Positions 12,401-23,729 of a stretch of 64,000 nucleotides of DNA are shown here, in pieces (position 1 is the first letter of the stretch; each line of letters begins with the position of its first letter). The position numbers and the translations under genes are program-made. The stretch comes from Gaeumannomyces sp. JS-464 (taxonomy: Eukaryota; Ascomycota; Sordariomycetes; Magnaporthales; Magnaporthaceae): the NCBI GenBank assembly GCA_002197995.1, contig NGZR01000002.1, forward strand, positions 5,394,001 to 5,458,000, in the 5' to 3' direction. The notes under the pieces are model-generated. The model had not been told where the DNA came from and ran no database searches. It worked only from the letters and a program-made list of their open reading frames with translations.

Positions 12401-15211
12401 GCAGCGCCAGAAGGTGACGGACTTCACGGTCGGCCGCAAGAACATTGGCAATGTGAGGTTCAGGGTTCCTGTGGATCTCAGCAACATTGATCTCGACGAG
12501 ATCTTCGAGGGACTCGTTGTCTTGCATCCCCGATCTTGCACCGTGTATCCCAACCCGGCGAAGAAGCCCGCGATGGGCAAGGGCTTGAATGTCCCTGCTG
12601 AGATCACTCTGGAGCAATCCTGGCCCCGCGGCCGGGACAAGGCTGGCAGCCGTGGCCTCAATAAGCACATTGAGCGTCTGAAGCGAATTCCGGACACGGG
12701 CTTCGTGAGCTACAACCCGGAGACCGGCGTCTGGGTCTTCACTGTCGAGCACTTCACAACCTACGGCCTCGACGACGACGATGATGACGAGGAAACCGAG
12801 CTCGAAGCTACCGCTGCCCAGCAGGCAGTCGCATCGAAACGTAACTCGGCCCACCCTCAACTGCCGGTCAGCCGATCCCACGACGCAGAGTACGACGAGA
12901 GCTCGGAAAACAGGCGCGCCCGGCGCATCGTCCCCGGTGCCTTCGATCCTGCCGCCGAGGCCATGGACGAGGAGGACATGCCGGACCATCGTGGCAATGT
13001 ACGGCCTCCTTCGCCGAATGAATCTTCTGAATCCGAACGCGGGGCTCACGCCGCTGACAATCTCCAAGACGTGGCAGATCTCGAGATGACCGTCGAGGAG
13101 GAGGAGTCGCCCGAGATTGTCGCGACCCAGGACCGCCTCCAGCGCTCTCTGCATTTGACCCCTGTGGTGCAGCCTATGGAGGTTCCTGCCAGCATAGTGA
13201 GGGCCAGGATGCGGGCCATTAAGGAGTCGACAGCTCCGGAGAGGTTCGAGGTCACGGGGGGCGACGACTGGATGGATATTCTTAAGAAGTCTGTGAACGC
13301 AGGTCGGCCACGCGATAGGGCCGCTTTGCGTAGCCTCAATGAGTCCACAGTGAACAACATTGCTGGGCAGCGGCAAAAGGAGAAAACCACTAGCCGACGA
13401 ATCGAGTCTGATGGGCGAGGGTTCGCAACTAGCATCGACCTGATGAACTCGTTGTTTGGCAAGGACAAGTCTGCCGCCGCTGCTGAAGAAGGCCCGGTGT
13501 TCGACAAGGCGGCCTTCAACCCGCCGGCCAAACCCTTCATCAAGGTTGGTGAAAGCGCCGTCCCACCGCTCTTCTAATCTTATTCACGCCTAACCCGTCG
13601 CGCATGTTCACAATCCTACTTATATCTGAATTTTTTTCCTTCTCATGCGAATCTTTTCCTGTCATACTTTACATGTAGCACCATCACTTTTAATGAGTAC
13701 ACCAAGACAAATCAGCAAAAACAAAAACATTCAAGTCAATTCCATGTTTGCTAAGTTCTTCGTTTGCTTTCCAGTGGCCGTACCAGAAGCAACATCAGCA
13801 AAGCTCGACGGATGCCGCCAAAATGGACCCTCGTGAACGCCAATTCCACCGCTCGTTCAAGCCACGATGGGGTCCTGGCAACACTCTTCTTACCGTCAAG
13901 CCCAGGAGCCCCTCCAAGGATCCGGGGAACGTTGGACAAGCTAGCACCGACATCGTCACGTGCTCACAAGAGCTGTGGAAGGCTAAAGTTTTCCCACAGC
14001 CGAGCGCCGTGACCCTGTGGTCTCTCATAGAACCGGATTTTACCGATGCCGAGGGGGTGGCGAAGTTGGTCACAAATCCTCCTTACGACCTGCCACTGCC
14101 TAGGTCGCCTGGATCCCCTGGATCCCCCCTATCTTCTCCATTCCGGAGGGTGCCCTTATTTGCGGATATAGTCGCCGCCGGCAAGGGTATGTGGCAGTCA
14201 TCGCCGGCCTGGGCGTATGAGAAGTCCGTGTGGGAGCTGGCGAGCATCCTTTTCGACCCTATCACCGAAGGTAGCAACGAGAAGAGGACTCGGAGACGGA
14301 AGCTATCAGAGTTCTGGAATAGTCTTGTTCTTCCCAGGACCTCCAGAGCCATCGCTGAAGCCTGGTTGCCAAATGAAAAGGCAATCGCTTCCCTCACCGG
14401 GCACCAGGTCGTGGGTGCCTGCGGGTACCTCAAGGAAGCGAAACTTTACAAACTCGCCGCCCAGGTTTCTCTTATTGGCACAAGCGACCAGGCTAGGGAG
14501 GACATGGCTGAGCAGCTTCAGGACTGGCAGCATGGGGATGTCCTCGCCGAGATGGAGACGCCTCTACGGATCATTTATGGCCTCCTTGCCGGTCATGTAA
14601 CTGTCTGTGAGGGCAAGACAGGTGCGGGCAGCGAGAATCGTCTGGACACCATTGTTCTCGCCGAGCGCCTTGGTCTCAACTGGCAGCAGTCGTTTGGCCT
14701 TAGGCTGTGGTACGGCATCTCGTCCGGCGACGACATTGCCGCAGCCGTGGCGGAATACGAGAGGGACATGAACAAAGGGCTGTCACCCAGTCCTGTCCCT
14801 TGGTACCTAGAAGCTGGCCCACCGGAGGACAAGGAAAATGCAGCCGGGCCCCAGGACCTGATGTGGGGTCTTCTGAAGCTGTATTCACGCCGGGCCGACT
14901 TGGAGGATGTGCTGCAGCCCGAAAGCTGCTCCCCTTCGCCCATGGACTACTCTCTCTGCTGGCAGCTAGGTCATCTCCTGGCGGCATCCGAAAGCGCATC
15001 GTTTGTGCGCCAGTCTCGGGCAACATTGGACTCGCTGTCGTTATCATACGGTGCCCAGCTGATGAGCCAAAAGAACCAGGCAGACAGTATCTGGATGTCG
15101 AGAGGCGCGAGCTGCCAGAAACCGGACGTTTCGCTCGTCCCTATGAAGGATTCGTTCGATGCTGAGAGACACGAGCAACCAGGCGTTGGACGTACTTCGG
15201 TTCATCCCTGA
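9421..15211 (+). CDS. NUP145: Nup98-Nup96 precursor nucleoporin (Nup145-type), with frameshifts
   Basis: Exons are approximately 9421-9520, 9671-9739 (or to 9771 using a GC donor), 9853-13544 and 13775-15211. The N-terminal third is GLFG/FG-repeat sequence that forms the pore permeability barrier. Within it lies the GLEBS-like Gle2/Rae1-binding segment (about 10190-10380, EELRLADYAQGRR). The Nup98 autoproteolytic domain follows (about 12240-12760) and ends in HFTTYG; cleavage between Phe and Thr releases the Nup96/Nup145C scaffold. Nup96 runs from an acidic linker through WPYQKQ to an ACE1-type helical domain (about 13900-15080), a member of the Y-complex. Six single-base frame changes in exon 3 (near 10182, 10820, 10848, 11243, 11544, 12163) sum to zero and leave the last splice in phase. 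The C-terminus after about 15080 loses similarity, so the stop at 15211 may be false. Confidence 0.9.
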
Positions 15212-15796
15212 CAAGGACACCAGAACGACCCTGGAGCTGCAGGTGTATGCCCAGGACATGGGGAGGCGCGTGTTTATGGACCGGTCCCTTGGTGCGTATC
15301 CGCCGATGAAGGACGGAGAATTCCGACACACATTATACGCAAAGGGCTTTCGCCCTGCAGCGGAGGGGCTCGCTCTGGTGCATCGGTACCTCAGCAACCA
15401 AGTCAACTGCTTGGACCCCAAAACATATGCCTGCCGACCCGGGAGATGGTTTATATCATGTACGCGAAGCAGCGCCAGGAGCTGCAGGACACGGTGGTGA
15501 AGAAGCTGGATCCACTCAAAATCCTGTCCTCGCCGCCGCAGCATGATCTACCAGGCTTCATTCGGTGGATGCGCCAGCGGTCGGTCAAAGACGGCCTGAG
15601 CGATGTGGTGACGTTGGCTGAGAGGGTGGGAAAAGGCGAGCGTCTGTCGCCCTTCGAGTCGCCTTTTGACTATGACGGGTACCTGGGAATGCTCAAGAAG
15701 AAGCGGGAAGAGGCTCATGAGAAGGACGTGTTGACGCTGGCGGCGATTGCGACGCTGAGGAAGTGGGTTGAGGCCCAGCGCCTGGCTGGCTTCTGA
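15147..15796 (+). CDS. Unidentified coding stretch after the Nup96 domain
   Basis: Two overlapping frames look coding. One runs from about 15147 (SNQALDVLRFIPDKD...) to about 15430. It continues in another frame (LPTREMVYIMYAKQ...) to a stop at 15796, so a single-base indel near 15420-15440 is likely. The product is helical and charged with no family I recognise. It starts directly where Nup96 similarity ends, with no intergenic space. It may therefore be the tail of the same gene reached through further indels, or a separate gene whose start was lost. Treat the boundaries as provisional. Confidence 0.4.
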
Positions 15797-16392
15797 GGCG
15801 TTCTTCTCGCACTCCCAACAAGGATCGTGGGAGACGGAAGAACGGATGATGTTAATTGTAAGAGGATGGTGATTAGGTACTCGTCGGGAGCTTTCGGGTG
15901 GGAAGCAGGAAAATGAGCTCTGCACGTGTCTGTATAGCGGTCGAGTTACTTCTCTTAGTCTAGGTAGATACAGTTACGCTGTCGTTCCGGACGACGACGA
16001 ACGCAAAGCTGTCTTAATTCATGTTCACTGCATCACTGTCCAATAAACCTTCATCCTAGGGGAGGAGGGGGTAAACGGTAGCCAGCCTATATAGCTTTCC
16101 CTGTATGCTTTCTACGGGTATCGTGGTATGCTCCCTTGATCCATGCTTCCGTTGCCTTCTAAATAACCGTCCCTTTGCTCAAAATCCTATCCCAACGCCA
16201 GGCCTAAAATCACTTGCACCATATAACTCGTACACTCAACAAGGCTGTCCTTGTTCCTCCCGCGTCTCTCATCCCCGTGCTCGGTGCAGAATCCGCATAT
16301 CGGCTCCCAGAAGATCTCCCAGGCCCCGACAGACCGGTCATGACCAAGATGGTAAAAGTACAGTGAATGGACACGCACGTTTCAAACTGTGG
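15797..16392. other. Convergent 3' intergenic region
   Basis: About 600 bases between the end of the plus-strand coding stretch and the 3' end of the minus-strand RING gene. It holds AT-richer 3' UTR-like sequence (for example CAATAAACC near 16040) and no supportable gene. Confidence 0.5.
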
Positions 16393-18113
16393 CTATCGTG
16401 CAGTCCCGCCCTCCTTCATTTTGCCCTTGCGCGTCGCCGTCATGACTTTGAGTTGCAGGTGAAAGAAGCCCTTTGTTGACTTTGGGTTCTGAGACCCGTT
16501 GGCACGGACGTCGATCTTCTGTCGACAAATGGGGCACACGGACTTGTTCAAGTTGGCATGAAGAGCGCCGTGCAGACACTCGCCACAGAAGAGATGGCCT
16601 GGACGCGACCCCGGAGGTTAGCAATGGGATCGAGCGCGGTTGACCAAGGGCAAAGATATGACCAGAAAAGGCAGGAGCAAATAGAGCAGAAGAGAGAATT
16701 CGGTCAACTCACCACAGTGCGTGACGGTCAAGTTGGTCATGTCATCCATGCAAATCGAGCACTGCAGGCTACCCAGCTTGACCTGGTTCTCTGACTTGGG
16801 CTTGGGAGGAGGTGGTGGGACATCGTCGTCCACCAGGTCGATCACGTCAGCGGACTCCTCTTCCTCTTTCAGCCGCACGCCGTTTTGCAGGCCGGCCGTC
16901 GCCTGTCGTTCGAGATCGTCGAGGTCGGCGCCTTCGTCGAAGGGATCGGAGAAGGTTTCCGAGTCGATGGCTATAGGGCTGGGGCGCTGCCTGTTGGTGG
17001 ACTGCTGGGGGCTCGCCCGCTGGCGCTTGGATGCGCGGGATTGCGGTTGGGTCGTGGCACCGGCTGGTCGCGACGAGGACGATGATGCCGCCGCCGAGGA
17101 CGAAGACGAGGAGGCGGCGCCGGCGGCAGCACGTTTGCGGGTCACGGGCGGCATGGCTATGGCGAGGGCGTCGCCTGGGGCAGGCGTTCGGCTTCCCCCG
17201 CGTTCCGTCTTTACGCGGCCGAGACGGGAGCCGGAGCGGTCGCTGGGGCGCAGGCTGGTGGGGGACTCGGGGCTGCTGTTCCGGGGACGGCGGCTCGAGC
17301 GTGGGCGTGGCGAGGGGCTAGTGTCGGCAAGACTCGAAAACAGTCTCTCGAGCCTCGTTTGCTGCTCTAGATTCTGCCTTGGTGGCATTAAAGGTGGCAA
17401 CCTGGGAGGGAAGGACCGGTCGGCGAAGCCGAAGCTGGGCGAGTGCAGTTGTGAGCCCGGTCGGGCGAGCAGGCCTGCAAACCCGGTTGGCGGGGGAGGC
17501 GAGGAAAAGATGGACCCGGCGGCGTGCAGGAACAGATGTGAGGCAACCGGCGACGGGTCAAGTGAGGGCCGAGGCAGCGGCAGAGGAAGGGCGGGCACCT
17601 GGAGGAGTGGATGGCCGGCTGGAGGTTGGTGGTACTGCGGGGCCAGAGCAGCAGCGCTGGGGCCGGCGGCGGGCGAAGCGATCAGATCGAAGTCTGCGAA
17701 GTCCAAGGCATCCGAGTAGGGCGAGAGCAGCCAGGGAGAGTCGGACGGGCGAGGGAGGGCCGCGAAGTGCGCGGGTGCGGGGGCTAGGGTCGGGTCGATG
17801 TCGATTGACAGGCTGGAGGTCGTCGTGGTGGTTTGCGTGGTCGAAGTTGTGATGGTGGTGCGCTGGTGTCGAAACCCAGGGCTGCTGTGGCGGACTGCCT
17901 CGACGCCTGGGACCGTGCCTGGACAGGGAGCCAGGGTCGTGTGAGCGTCGCAGGCACGCACGGAGAAGGCGGCGGATGTGCTGTGATTGATGGGGGAAAA
18001 GAAACGAAAAGGAAGGGGGAAAATCATCAAAAAGGCAAAAAACTGAAGCAAAAAAACGGAGACTGCTAGAAAAGAACCCGCATACCACCGCTAATCTGCC
18101 CAGAACTTGCCAT
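16393..18113 (-). CDS. SLX8-like RING-finger E3 (SUMO-targeted ubiquitin ligase type)
   Basis: The preferred model has exons 18113-18086, 17918-16713 and 16598-16393, which splice in frame to 479 aa. A C-terminal C3HC4 RING spans the last intron: CSICMDDMTN, then THCGHLFCGEC, then CPICRQ. The upstream region is Ser/Pro-rich and disordered with basic patches (RKRAAAG, SKRQRAS), an acidic stretch and VIDLVDDD, which resembles a SUMO-interacting motif. A C-terminal RING, nuclear-type basic stretches and a SIM-like motif fit the Slx8/Rfp subunit of SUMO-targeted ubiquitin ligases in genome stability. The RING is certain; the SLX8 label is inference. The first exon (MASSGQISG) rests on phase-compatible splice sites; otherwise the ATG at 17388 (MPPRQNLEQQ) gives a 293-aa product. 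Confidence 0.75.
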
Positions 18114-18987
18114 CGCGCGGTCGGCGGCGTCACGATGGGGATTGCAGAGGCGTGTGTGTGCTGCTGCTGCTGCTGCCTCCTGTCTGTCCGTCTTTCGTGC
18201 GCGCGCTCCAGCCAGGACAGGTTTTGCTCTGGGCGGGACACGACAAGAATTATAGGGGTGGGTAAGTCGAACACTGCAATCGTGGTCAATCGCTCGCTGA
18301 GTCGCCAGACGGTGACATGCAAAAACTCAATTGCTTCGTAAATAAAAAGACACGCAGAATGAAGTTTGTCCACAAGATGGATGTGGTGTTGTTTTGGAAG
18401 CCAACACGGAAGAAAACCAGTCCGCGGCCTCAGCTCAGCCAAAACGCCATCAATGGAACAAAGCGAGCCGTCCCCCAGCAATCGCGCTCCTCCCTCACAG
18501 CCGCCACCCCTGCCTTGTCACCCTGTGTGTGGCAGGCACGGTTTGGTTTGCCTTACTCCCGAGAGTCGTGCACCAGCAGTCGACCGGCCAGACACATTGG
18601 GGCGGGCGTTTGTGGTGCCATTAGGTAACATCAAACCGAGCCACCTTGACGGCATTGAGTCTTTCGTGCTATTATTCAGCGGGCTGTCAGTGCGTGCTGT
18701 GCGGGCTGTCATCATGCTGCATTGCTGGCTGGGTCCCGTTGACACCATACACTCACTCGCTAGTGTCGCTTCACCTGGGGCCGCCACTTCATTACTGCGG
18801 GCTTTCCAATTACGAACAATACCAACGCCCTCCATTGTTCTCGAGTCCTCGAGTTTCTACGGCCCCCAGTATTATAGGTACTCGAAGGCGCCTGTCTGTA
18901 GCCCCACAATCTGTTACTCTCTGTCTCCTTCTCTTTGTCTCCTTCTCTCTCCCGCAAACCCCCTTGAACACGAATACCTGTCTTTTG
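18114..18987. other. Intergenic, RING promoter and sugar-transporter 3' side
   Basis: About 870 bases. It contains a short CTG run (about 18160-18178) close to the RING 5' end and otherwise unremarkable sequence. Open frames across 18366-19127 run into the antisense of the transporter and have no domain support. Confidence 0.45.
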
Positions 18988-20679
18988 TTAGCGCCAATAC
19001 CAATCATGAGCTCTTCTCCACGCTCTCGGCTGTCCCGCTCCCGCATCCACCTTGCCCATCTCGGCATCGCGTTCCAAAGGAGGCAGCCCCCGTGCAAGCC
19101 TGGCCTGGATACGTCGCGCCTGCTTGACAGGATCGCCACCGTTTGCGAAAATGTGGTCGATGTCCTCCAGCCGCAGGTTGCTTGTTTCTGGAAAGAAGAA
19201 GTAGAACATAGGCAAACAGCAGGTTCGTGGCCATGAAGATGAGATAGGCTCGCCACTCCAACCGGTTGATGATGATGGCGTGATCATCACAACCGTGAAA
19301 TTCCACAGCCAGTTGGAGCTCACGCCGACGGCAGTGCCCGCGTCCTGGCCTCGAGCGGGAGAATCTCGGGCACATAAACCCACGGCACGCTGTTCATGCT
19401 CATCCCGAAGAAGAGCATGTACAAAAAAAGAAGGCAACCGAGGCAGAACTGAATGCCTGGCCACGCCCCGTGTTTTCCCCTTGGGGCGCCTGAGAGAAGC
19501 GCTGAGATGAAGAGCATGCAGACGCCGAGCGCCAGGGAGCCGAACATCATGGTCTTCCGCCGTCCCATTCGGTCGAGCGCTAGGGTGGGCAGCAGAGATC
19601 CTATCGGGAACATCAGGTTTATGCAGCCGCCCAGGATCTGGCTCTGCTGCACAGACATGCCGACGTTGATCTCGAGGACAGAAGGGATATAGTATACCAC
19701 GAGGTTTATGCCGCCGAGCTGGTTGGCAAACTGCGCCAGCCACGCCAGCAAGACGCGTCGCCTGGTGTTGACTTCGTCGTGCTGCAAGATGCTAAAAAAG
19801 CTCTTGGTCCTGAGCGAGCTCCGCTCAAGCTCGATAGCTTGGATAATGGCCGTCTTCTCGGCCACAATGAAGTCGTCTTCCGGGACGCGGTCGTAGACGG
19901 CGCAGAGAACCTCGACGGCCTCGGCCTCGCGGCGTGGTTGAACAGCCATCGGGCGACTCGGGAGGCGATACGAGGATGATGACCCCGATCGCGAAGAGGA
20001 TCTGCAGCGAGATCGGAAGACGCCATGCTATAGGGCCCCGGACAAACGACATTCCAAAGTTGAACCAATAGGCCGAAACGATCCCTACGCCGACGAAGAG
20101 CGTCTCGGCAGAGATGAGGCGGCCCCTGGAAGTCCCTTCGCAAAGCTCCGCTTGGTACCTAGATTGGTACGTGTTAGTTTTAAGTGATGTGCCCTTGGAA
20201 ATGGCCCCTGACATGAGCTTCTTACATGGGAACGGTCGAAGTCTTCATGCCCGTGCCGATTCCCGTGATGATACGGCCAATGATGAGATGCGGCACCGAG
20301 TATGAAGATATTTGGAGTGTAGTGCCAACGATGACGACTCCCATGGCAAGCCAGATGATCCAGCGACGGCCCATCTTTTCGCCGATGAAATAGGTGACTG
20401 AGATGGGAGGAGGTCAAGTCAGCCTCTCCTCAGCAGTGGCCTTGAGGCAGTGCAGAGCGAGCACTCACCAATGCAGCCAGTTAGGCATCCCAAATTGTAG
20501 CAAGATACGATGATGCCCGTGAGAGAATCATCTGGATACCCGAACTGCGCCTTCCAGTTCTCATTTTGCAGGATGGGGCCGAAAACACCCTGCTCAAAGC
20601 CGAATAGAACGAAGGCGAACAGACAGCAGATGGTGACGCCAAGGCGGAGCGGCCTGCCATGGCCGAGCCAGCCTCTCAT
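18988..20679 (-). CDS. MFS sugar/hexose transporter, with five single-base frameshifts
   Basis: Exons 20679-20469, 20397-20226 and 20158-18988 on the minus strand. Sugar porter features are clear: ICCLFAFVLFGFEQGVFGP in TM1, GEKMGRRWI between TM2 and TM3, GRIITGIGTG, PESPRWLF read across a frame change, DRMGRRKTMM, and PETSNLRLEDID after TM12. About 518 aa and 12 helices are expected in the plasma membrane, moving a hexose or similar sugar with protons. Five indels break the frame: apparent one-base losses near 19951, 19933, 19338 and 19278 and one extra base near 19205. The net change is a multiple of three and the frame reaches the expected stop at 18988. No stop codons occur in the corrected frames, so sequence error is more likely than decay. 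Substrate is unknown. Confidence 0.85.
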
Positions 20680-21834
20680 TGTGACTTGTCGATAGCAATC
20701 AGCAGGCAGGTAAGGAGATTATACTGCTTCGAGGTCGAAGATTCTGTGAGGGAGATGTGGGATTAAGTGGGAGATGGCGAGAAGCTGGGCACCGCCTTCA
20801 TTGACATAGACGTTAAACTGTATCTATTACTGGCCACCGCACGCTATTTTATACCCTTTTATATATCTCGTCCGCCCCGAGGATGTCGACACTTTACAGT
20901 CCTGGCCCGGAGTGATTTCCTGCCTGTCCTCCCATTCTTGACGATCGCGCCTCATTGTGGCCTGTTTCTGCACCGGCCAAGGCAGTGGGCGTTCTCGACC
21001 GTGGGTAGGTGAGCGGATGCGGGGGGCTTCTTCGTCGACCCCTGGGTCGAGTGAGCTTGGCTAACTGCTATTGGGGCGCATCAAGGCCGAGACCAGAGGT
21101 GCACAGTGGGATTATGCAACCCGAGATCACCGAGAACTGTTGCCTCCACCGTCGGGTAAGCTCACAGGTGTTTCTACATCGCGAGTGAGAGACAGGCGGG
21201 ACCCCTGGAAGCTCAGTCACAATTCAACATGGCGCACTTACATCGAAGAAACCACCCCAATTCCCGAGATAGAAGCTACGGAGAAGAAAGCCTAGGCGGG
21301 CCGTGGACTAGTACGATGCATGTCCCTGGGTGGAGCCAATCTCCAAATGCCGGACCACTCGTCAATGGACACCGGGGGCATCACGATGTTGTCTGCTAAT
21401 AACAACACCACGCGGGCGCTCCGGAGTCCCCGAGTCTGGAGCTCAAAGCAAGACACAGCTTTCGCTTGTCGATGTGGTATGCACGAGAATGCAGGTTGGG
21501 TGTTTCCTTGCCTCCTTGGTTTGCTCCTTGCCCAAAGATGGCGAGAGAAATGCCGCGCAGAGACCCAGAAAATTCGCCCACGTGCGCGAGCAGCAATACG
21601 AGATGTCCCTGGGCAGTCTCACAAAACCCCGACAGAACCCCGACCACCACCGAACATAGTAAGCCACAAAGTCGGTACCCGGGTACTCCATCACCTGCAG
21701 GAATTTTGTCCTCTATTGAATATAATGGTAGCGAGGTGACGGAAGGAGACCAAGAAGAAGAGCCGACCGAGCTGGCAATGATCAAGGGGGGGAAAAAGGG
21801 GCTTAAGGTCAAGATCTAAAAACATGAGGGAGAC
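20680..21834. other. Intergenic upstream of the sugar transporter
   Basis: About 1.15 kb with the transporter promoter on its left side. TATTTTATACCC near 20844 could be TATA-like. No gene is supported; frames at 21320-21739 have no recognisable features. Confidence 0.45.
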
Positions 21835-21846
21835 AAAAAAAAAAAA
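21835..21846 (-). terminator. Pol III terminator of the tRNA gene
   Basis: A 12-base A-run on the plus strand, read as T12 on the minus strand, begins 12 bases beyond the tRNA 3' end. A T-run of four or more is the RNA polymerase III stop signal. Confidence 0.85.
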
Positions 21847-21858
21847 GCATTCAAAGCT

Positions 21859-21955
21859 TACAGGAACCGGGACTCGAACCCGGATCGGAGGCAATATCCG
21901 TTTTCAGGCCACTGAAAGTGGGAAGCCTCCATGCTAGCCCTTACACCATTCCTGT
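21859..21955 (-). tRNA. tRNA-Gly(CCC) with a 25-nt intron
   Basis: The minus strand folds into a complete cloverleaf of 72 nt plus an intron. The acceptor stem ACAGGAA/TTCCTGT is a perfect 7 bp with discriminator A, followed by spacer TG, a 4-bp D stem GTGT/GCAT, an anticodon stem GAGGC/GCCTC, a 4-nt variable loop and a T arm CCGGG-TTCGAGT-CCCGG. The loop begins TT-CCC-A, then the 25-nt intron at the canonical 37/38 site, then T38. That gives anticodon CCC (glycine, codon GGG). The intron can pair with the anticodon (CCAC with GTGG), as expected for the splicing endonuclease substrate. The 4-nt variable loop is normal for eukaryotic tRNA-Gly. The tRNA is certain; the identity depends on the intron placement. 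Confidence 0.9.
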
Positions 21956-22559
21956 GTGTCGAACCCTGACGGGCGTTTTGCTGCGTGCTTGTGGTCATAT
22001 AAGTGTGTGTGTGTGTGTGGTCGGATGGCCTGCCTAGAGCGGATGCTATGTGGGCGCCGTCGGATGCACGGCAATCCGAGCGGGGTTGGGGAAACGGCCA
22101 CAATGCGGGGTACTACTCTAGTCGAGTCGGGAGTGTGTCACTTGGGGCGGATGTTTTGGGGGCCTTGTGCTCGAGTATCTCTGGATGGATGGCGCATGGG
22201 TACTTAGGGTTTACATACCAGACGTGCATTGTAGGTGACGGAACGGACCCGACGGAACAGTCCCGTGCTTTGTTGGGATTTAAGGTACTTTCCTTCGTTC
22301 ACGCTACATGCGCCTAGAAGCAGGCTTCTGCATAAGGTTATTCGTGTGGTTCTCCCCAAGAGGTAGGTTCCGCATCACAATCCATTGTACCATGGGACTC
22401 GGCACATGGGGTTCGGTGCATTCACAAGTGCTGCATGCCCTGGGCATCACTCGAAGCGACATATGCTAACAACGCCATGTAACTAAAAATACCTACCTCG
22501 GCGCCTTCCAGTTTGAAGGCGCCAAGCACCTCCCGAGGGGCCCGCGTACAAATCTCGTC
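21956..22559. other. Intergenic, tRNA to SDR
   Basis: About 600 bases with a short GT dinucleotide run at about 22002-22018 and an ACCTACCTCGG element near 22491. No gene is supported. Confidence 0.45.
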
Positions 22560-23729
22560 ATGTCCACTAGCGCAGCTGCTGCTCCCCAAGGGACCGGGGT
22601 CTTCTCGACCTCGGGGCTCGTGGCTCTAGTGACAGGAGGCGGCACAGGTAGGTCGTGGTCGACGGACCCTGTGCGCACATGCTTTGGGTGCGAGAAGATT
22701 CAATCACGAGCCGAGCTCGTTTCTAATTCTATCTTCCTATGCTCCTTAGGCATCGGCCTTATGATGGCTCGGGCCCTGGCCGAAGCCGGAGCTCACAGAG
22801 TGTACATTTCGGGCCGCCGCAAGGAGGTCCTGCGGGCGGCTGCCGAGTCCATCGGCTTGCCGGGCGTGGTGGTGCCTCTGGTGTGCGACGTGACGTCCAT
22901 GGAATCGCTCAACTCGGCAGTGCAGGCGGTGGAGAAGGACACCGGGTTTCTGAACCTGCTTGTGTGCAATTCCGGGGTCGGCGGGCCGCCCTCGGTGCCG
23001 CAGATCACGGCCGAGACGACGCTGGAAGAGTGGCAGGACGCGCAGCTCGCCGTTGACCCGGACGACTTCGACCGGACCTTTGATGTCAACTGCCGGGCCG
23101 TCTGGTACACGTCCATGGCGTTTCTCAAGCTGCTGGATGTGGGCAACAAAAGGGGAAACGTCTCGCAGTCGTCGCAGATTGTCGTCACGAGCTCCATCGC
23201 GGCCTTTAACAAAAAAGCTCCTGGTGGCTGGGCGTACGGCATGTCCAAGGCGGCGGTGACCCATGCGGTCAAGCAGCTGTCTGTGGTTCTTCCTCAGTGG
23301 AACATCCGGTGGGTTGGCCAGTCCCCTGAGCCCTGTGCATTCGGCCGCCATTCAACAATGTGCTCTTCTTTCTTCGCCCTTATCTGGCGATTTCTCCTTT
23401 ATTTTTTATTTATTTTTGGGGCGGGCGGGTTACCTGATGCCCAACTGACTGGACCCCTTCGCTATAGTGTCAACTGCATCGCGCCGGGCCTCTTCCCCAG
23501 CGAGATGTCGGCCCCTATTGTGCAGACGGCGACGCAAACGGCGGGCTGGGACGAGAGCAAGCCGATACCCATTGCGCGCGATTTGGTGCCCCTGGGAAGG
23601 ATGGGCAACAGCGACGAGATGGGCGGCGCTATCCTGTACCTGGCTTCGAGAGCCGGCGCGTATTGCAACGGGAACGTCATGGTGATCGACGGGGGCCGGC
23701 TTACCACCATGCCGTCGACCGGGTACTGA
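22560..23729 (+). CDS. Short-chain dehydrogenase/reductase
   Basis: Exons 22560-22647, 22750-23308 and 23468-23729 join in frame to 302 aa. The Rossmann loop TGGGTGIG is assembled across intron 1. An arginine after the second strand (SGRRKE) suggests NADP(H) preference. CDVTS, the NSG variant of the NNAG motif, the serine of TSSIAAF and the YGMSK catalytic Tyr/Lys pair follow. The C-terminal VNCIAPGLFPSEM and GNVMVIDGG are classical SDR sequence. No targeting signal is visible, so a cytosolic oxidoreductase is likely; the substrate cannot be predicted. It stands alone with no biosynthetic partners next to it. Frame is intact throughout. Confidence 0.9.
   Translation: MSTSAAAAPQGTGVFSTSGLVALVTGGGTGRSWSTDPVRTCFGCEKIQSRAELVSNSIFLCSLGIGLMMARALAEAGAHRVYISGRRKEVLRAAAESIGLPGVVVPLVCDVTSMESLNSAVQAVEKDTGFLNLLVCNSGVGGPPSVPQITAETTLEEWQDAQLAVDPDDFDRTFDVNCRAVWYTSMAFLKLLDVGNKRGNVSQSSQIVVTSSIAAFNKKAPGGWAYGMSKAAVTHAVKQLSVVLPQWNIRWVGQSPEPCAFGRHSTMCSSFFALIWRFLLYFLFIFGAGGLPDAQLTGPLRYSVNCIAPGLFPSEMSAPIVQTATQTAGWDESKPIPIARDLVPLGRMGNSDEMGGAILYLASRAGAYCNGNVMVIDGGRLTTMPSTGY

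Noticed and set aside
12369..13376. 335-codon minus-strand open frame
   Set aside because: Lies wholly antisense to the conserved Nup98/Nup96 coding sequence; composition is a mirror of it and no domain is present.
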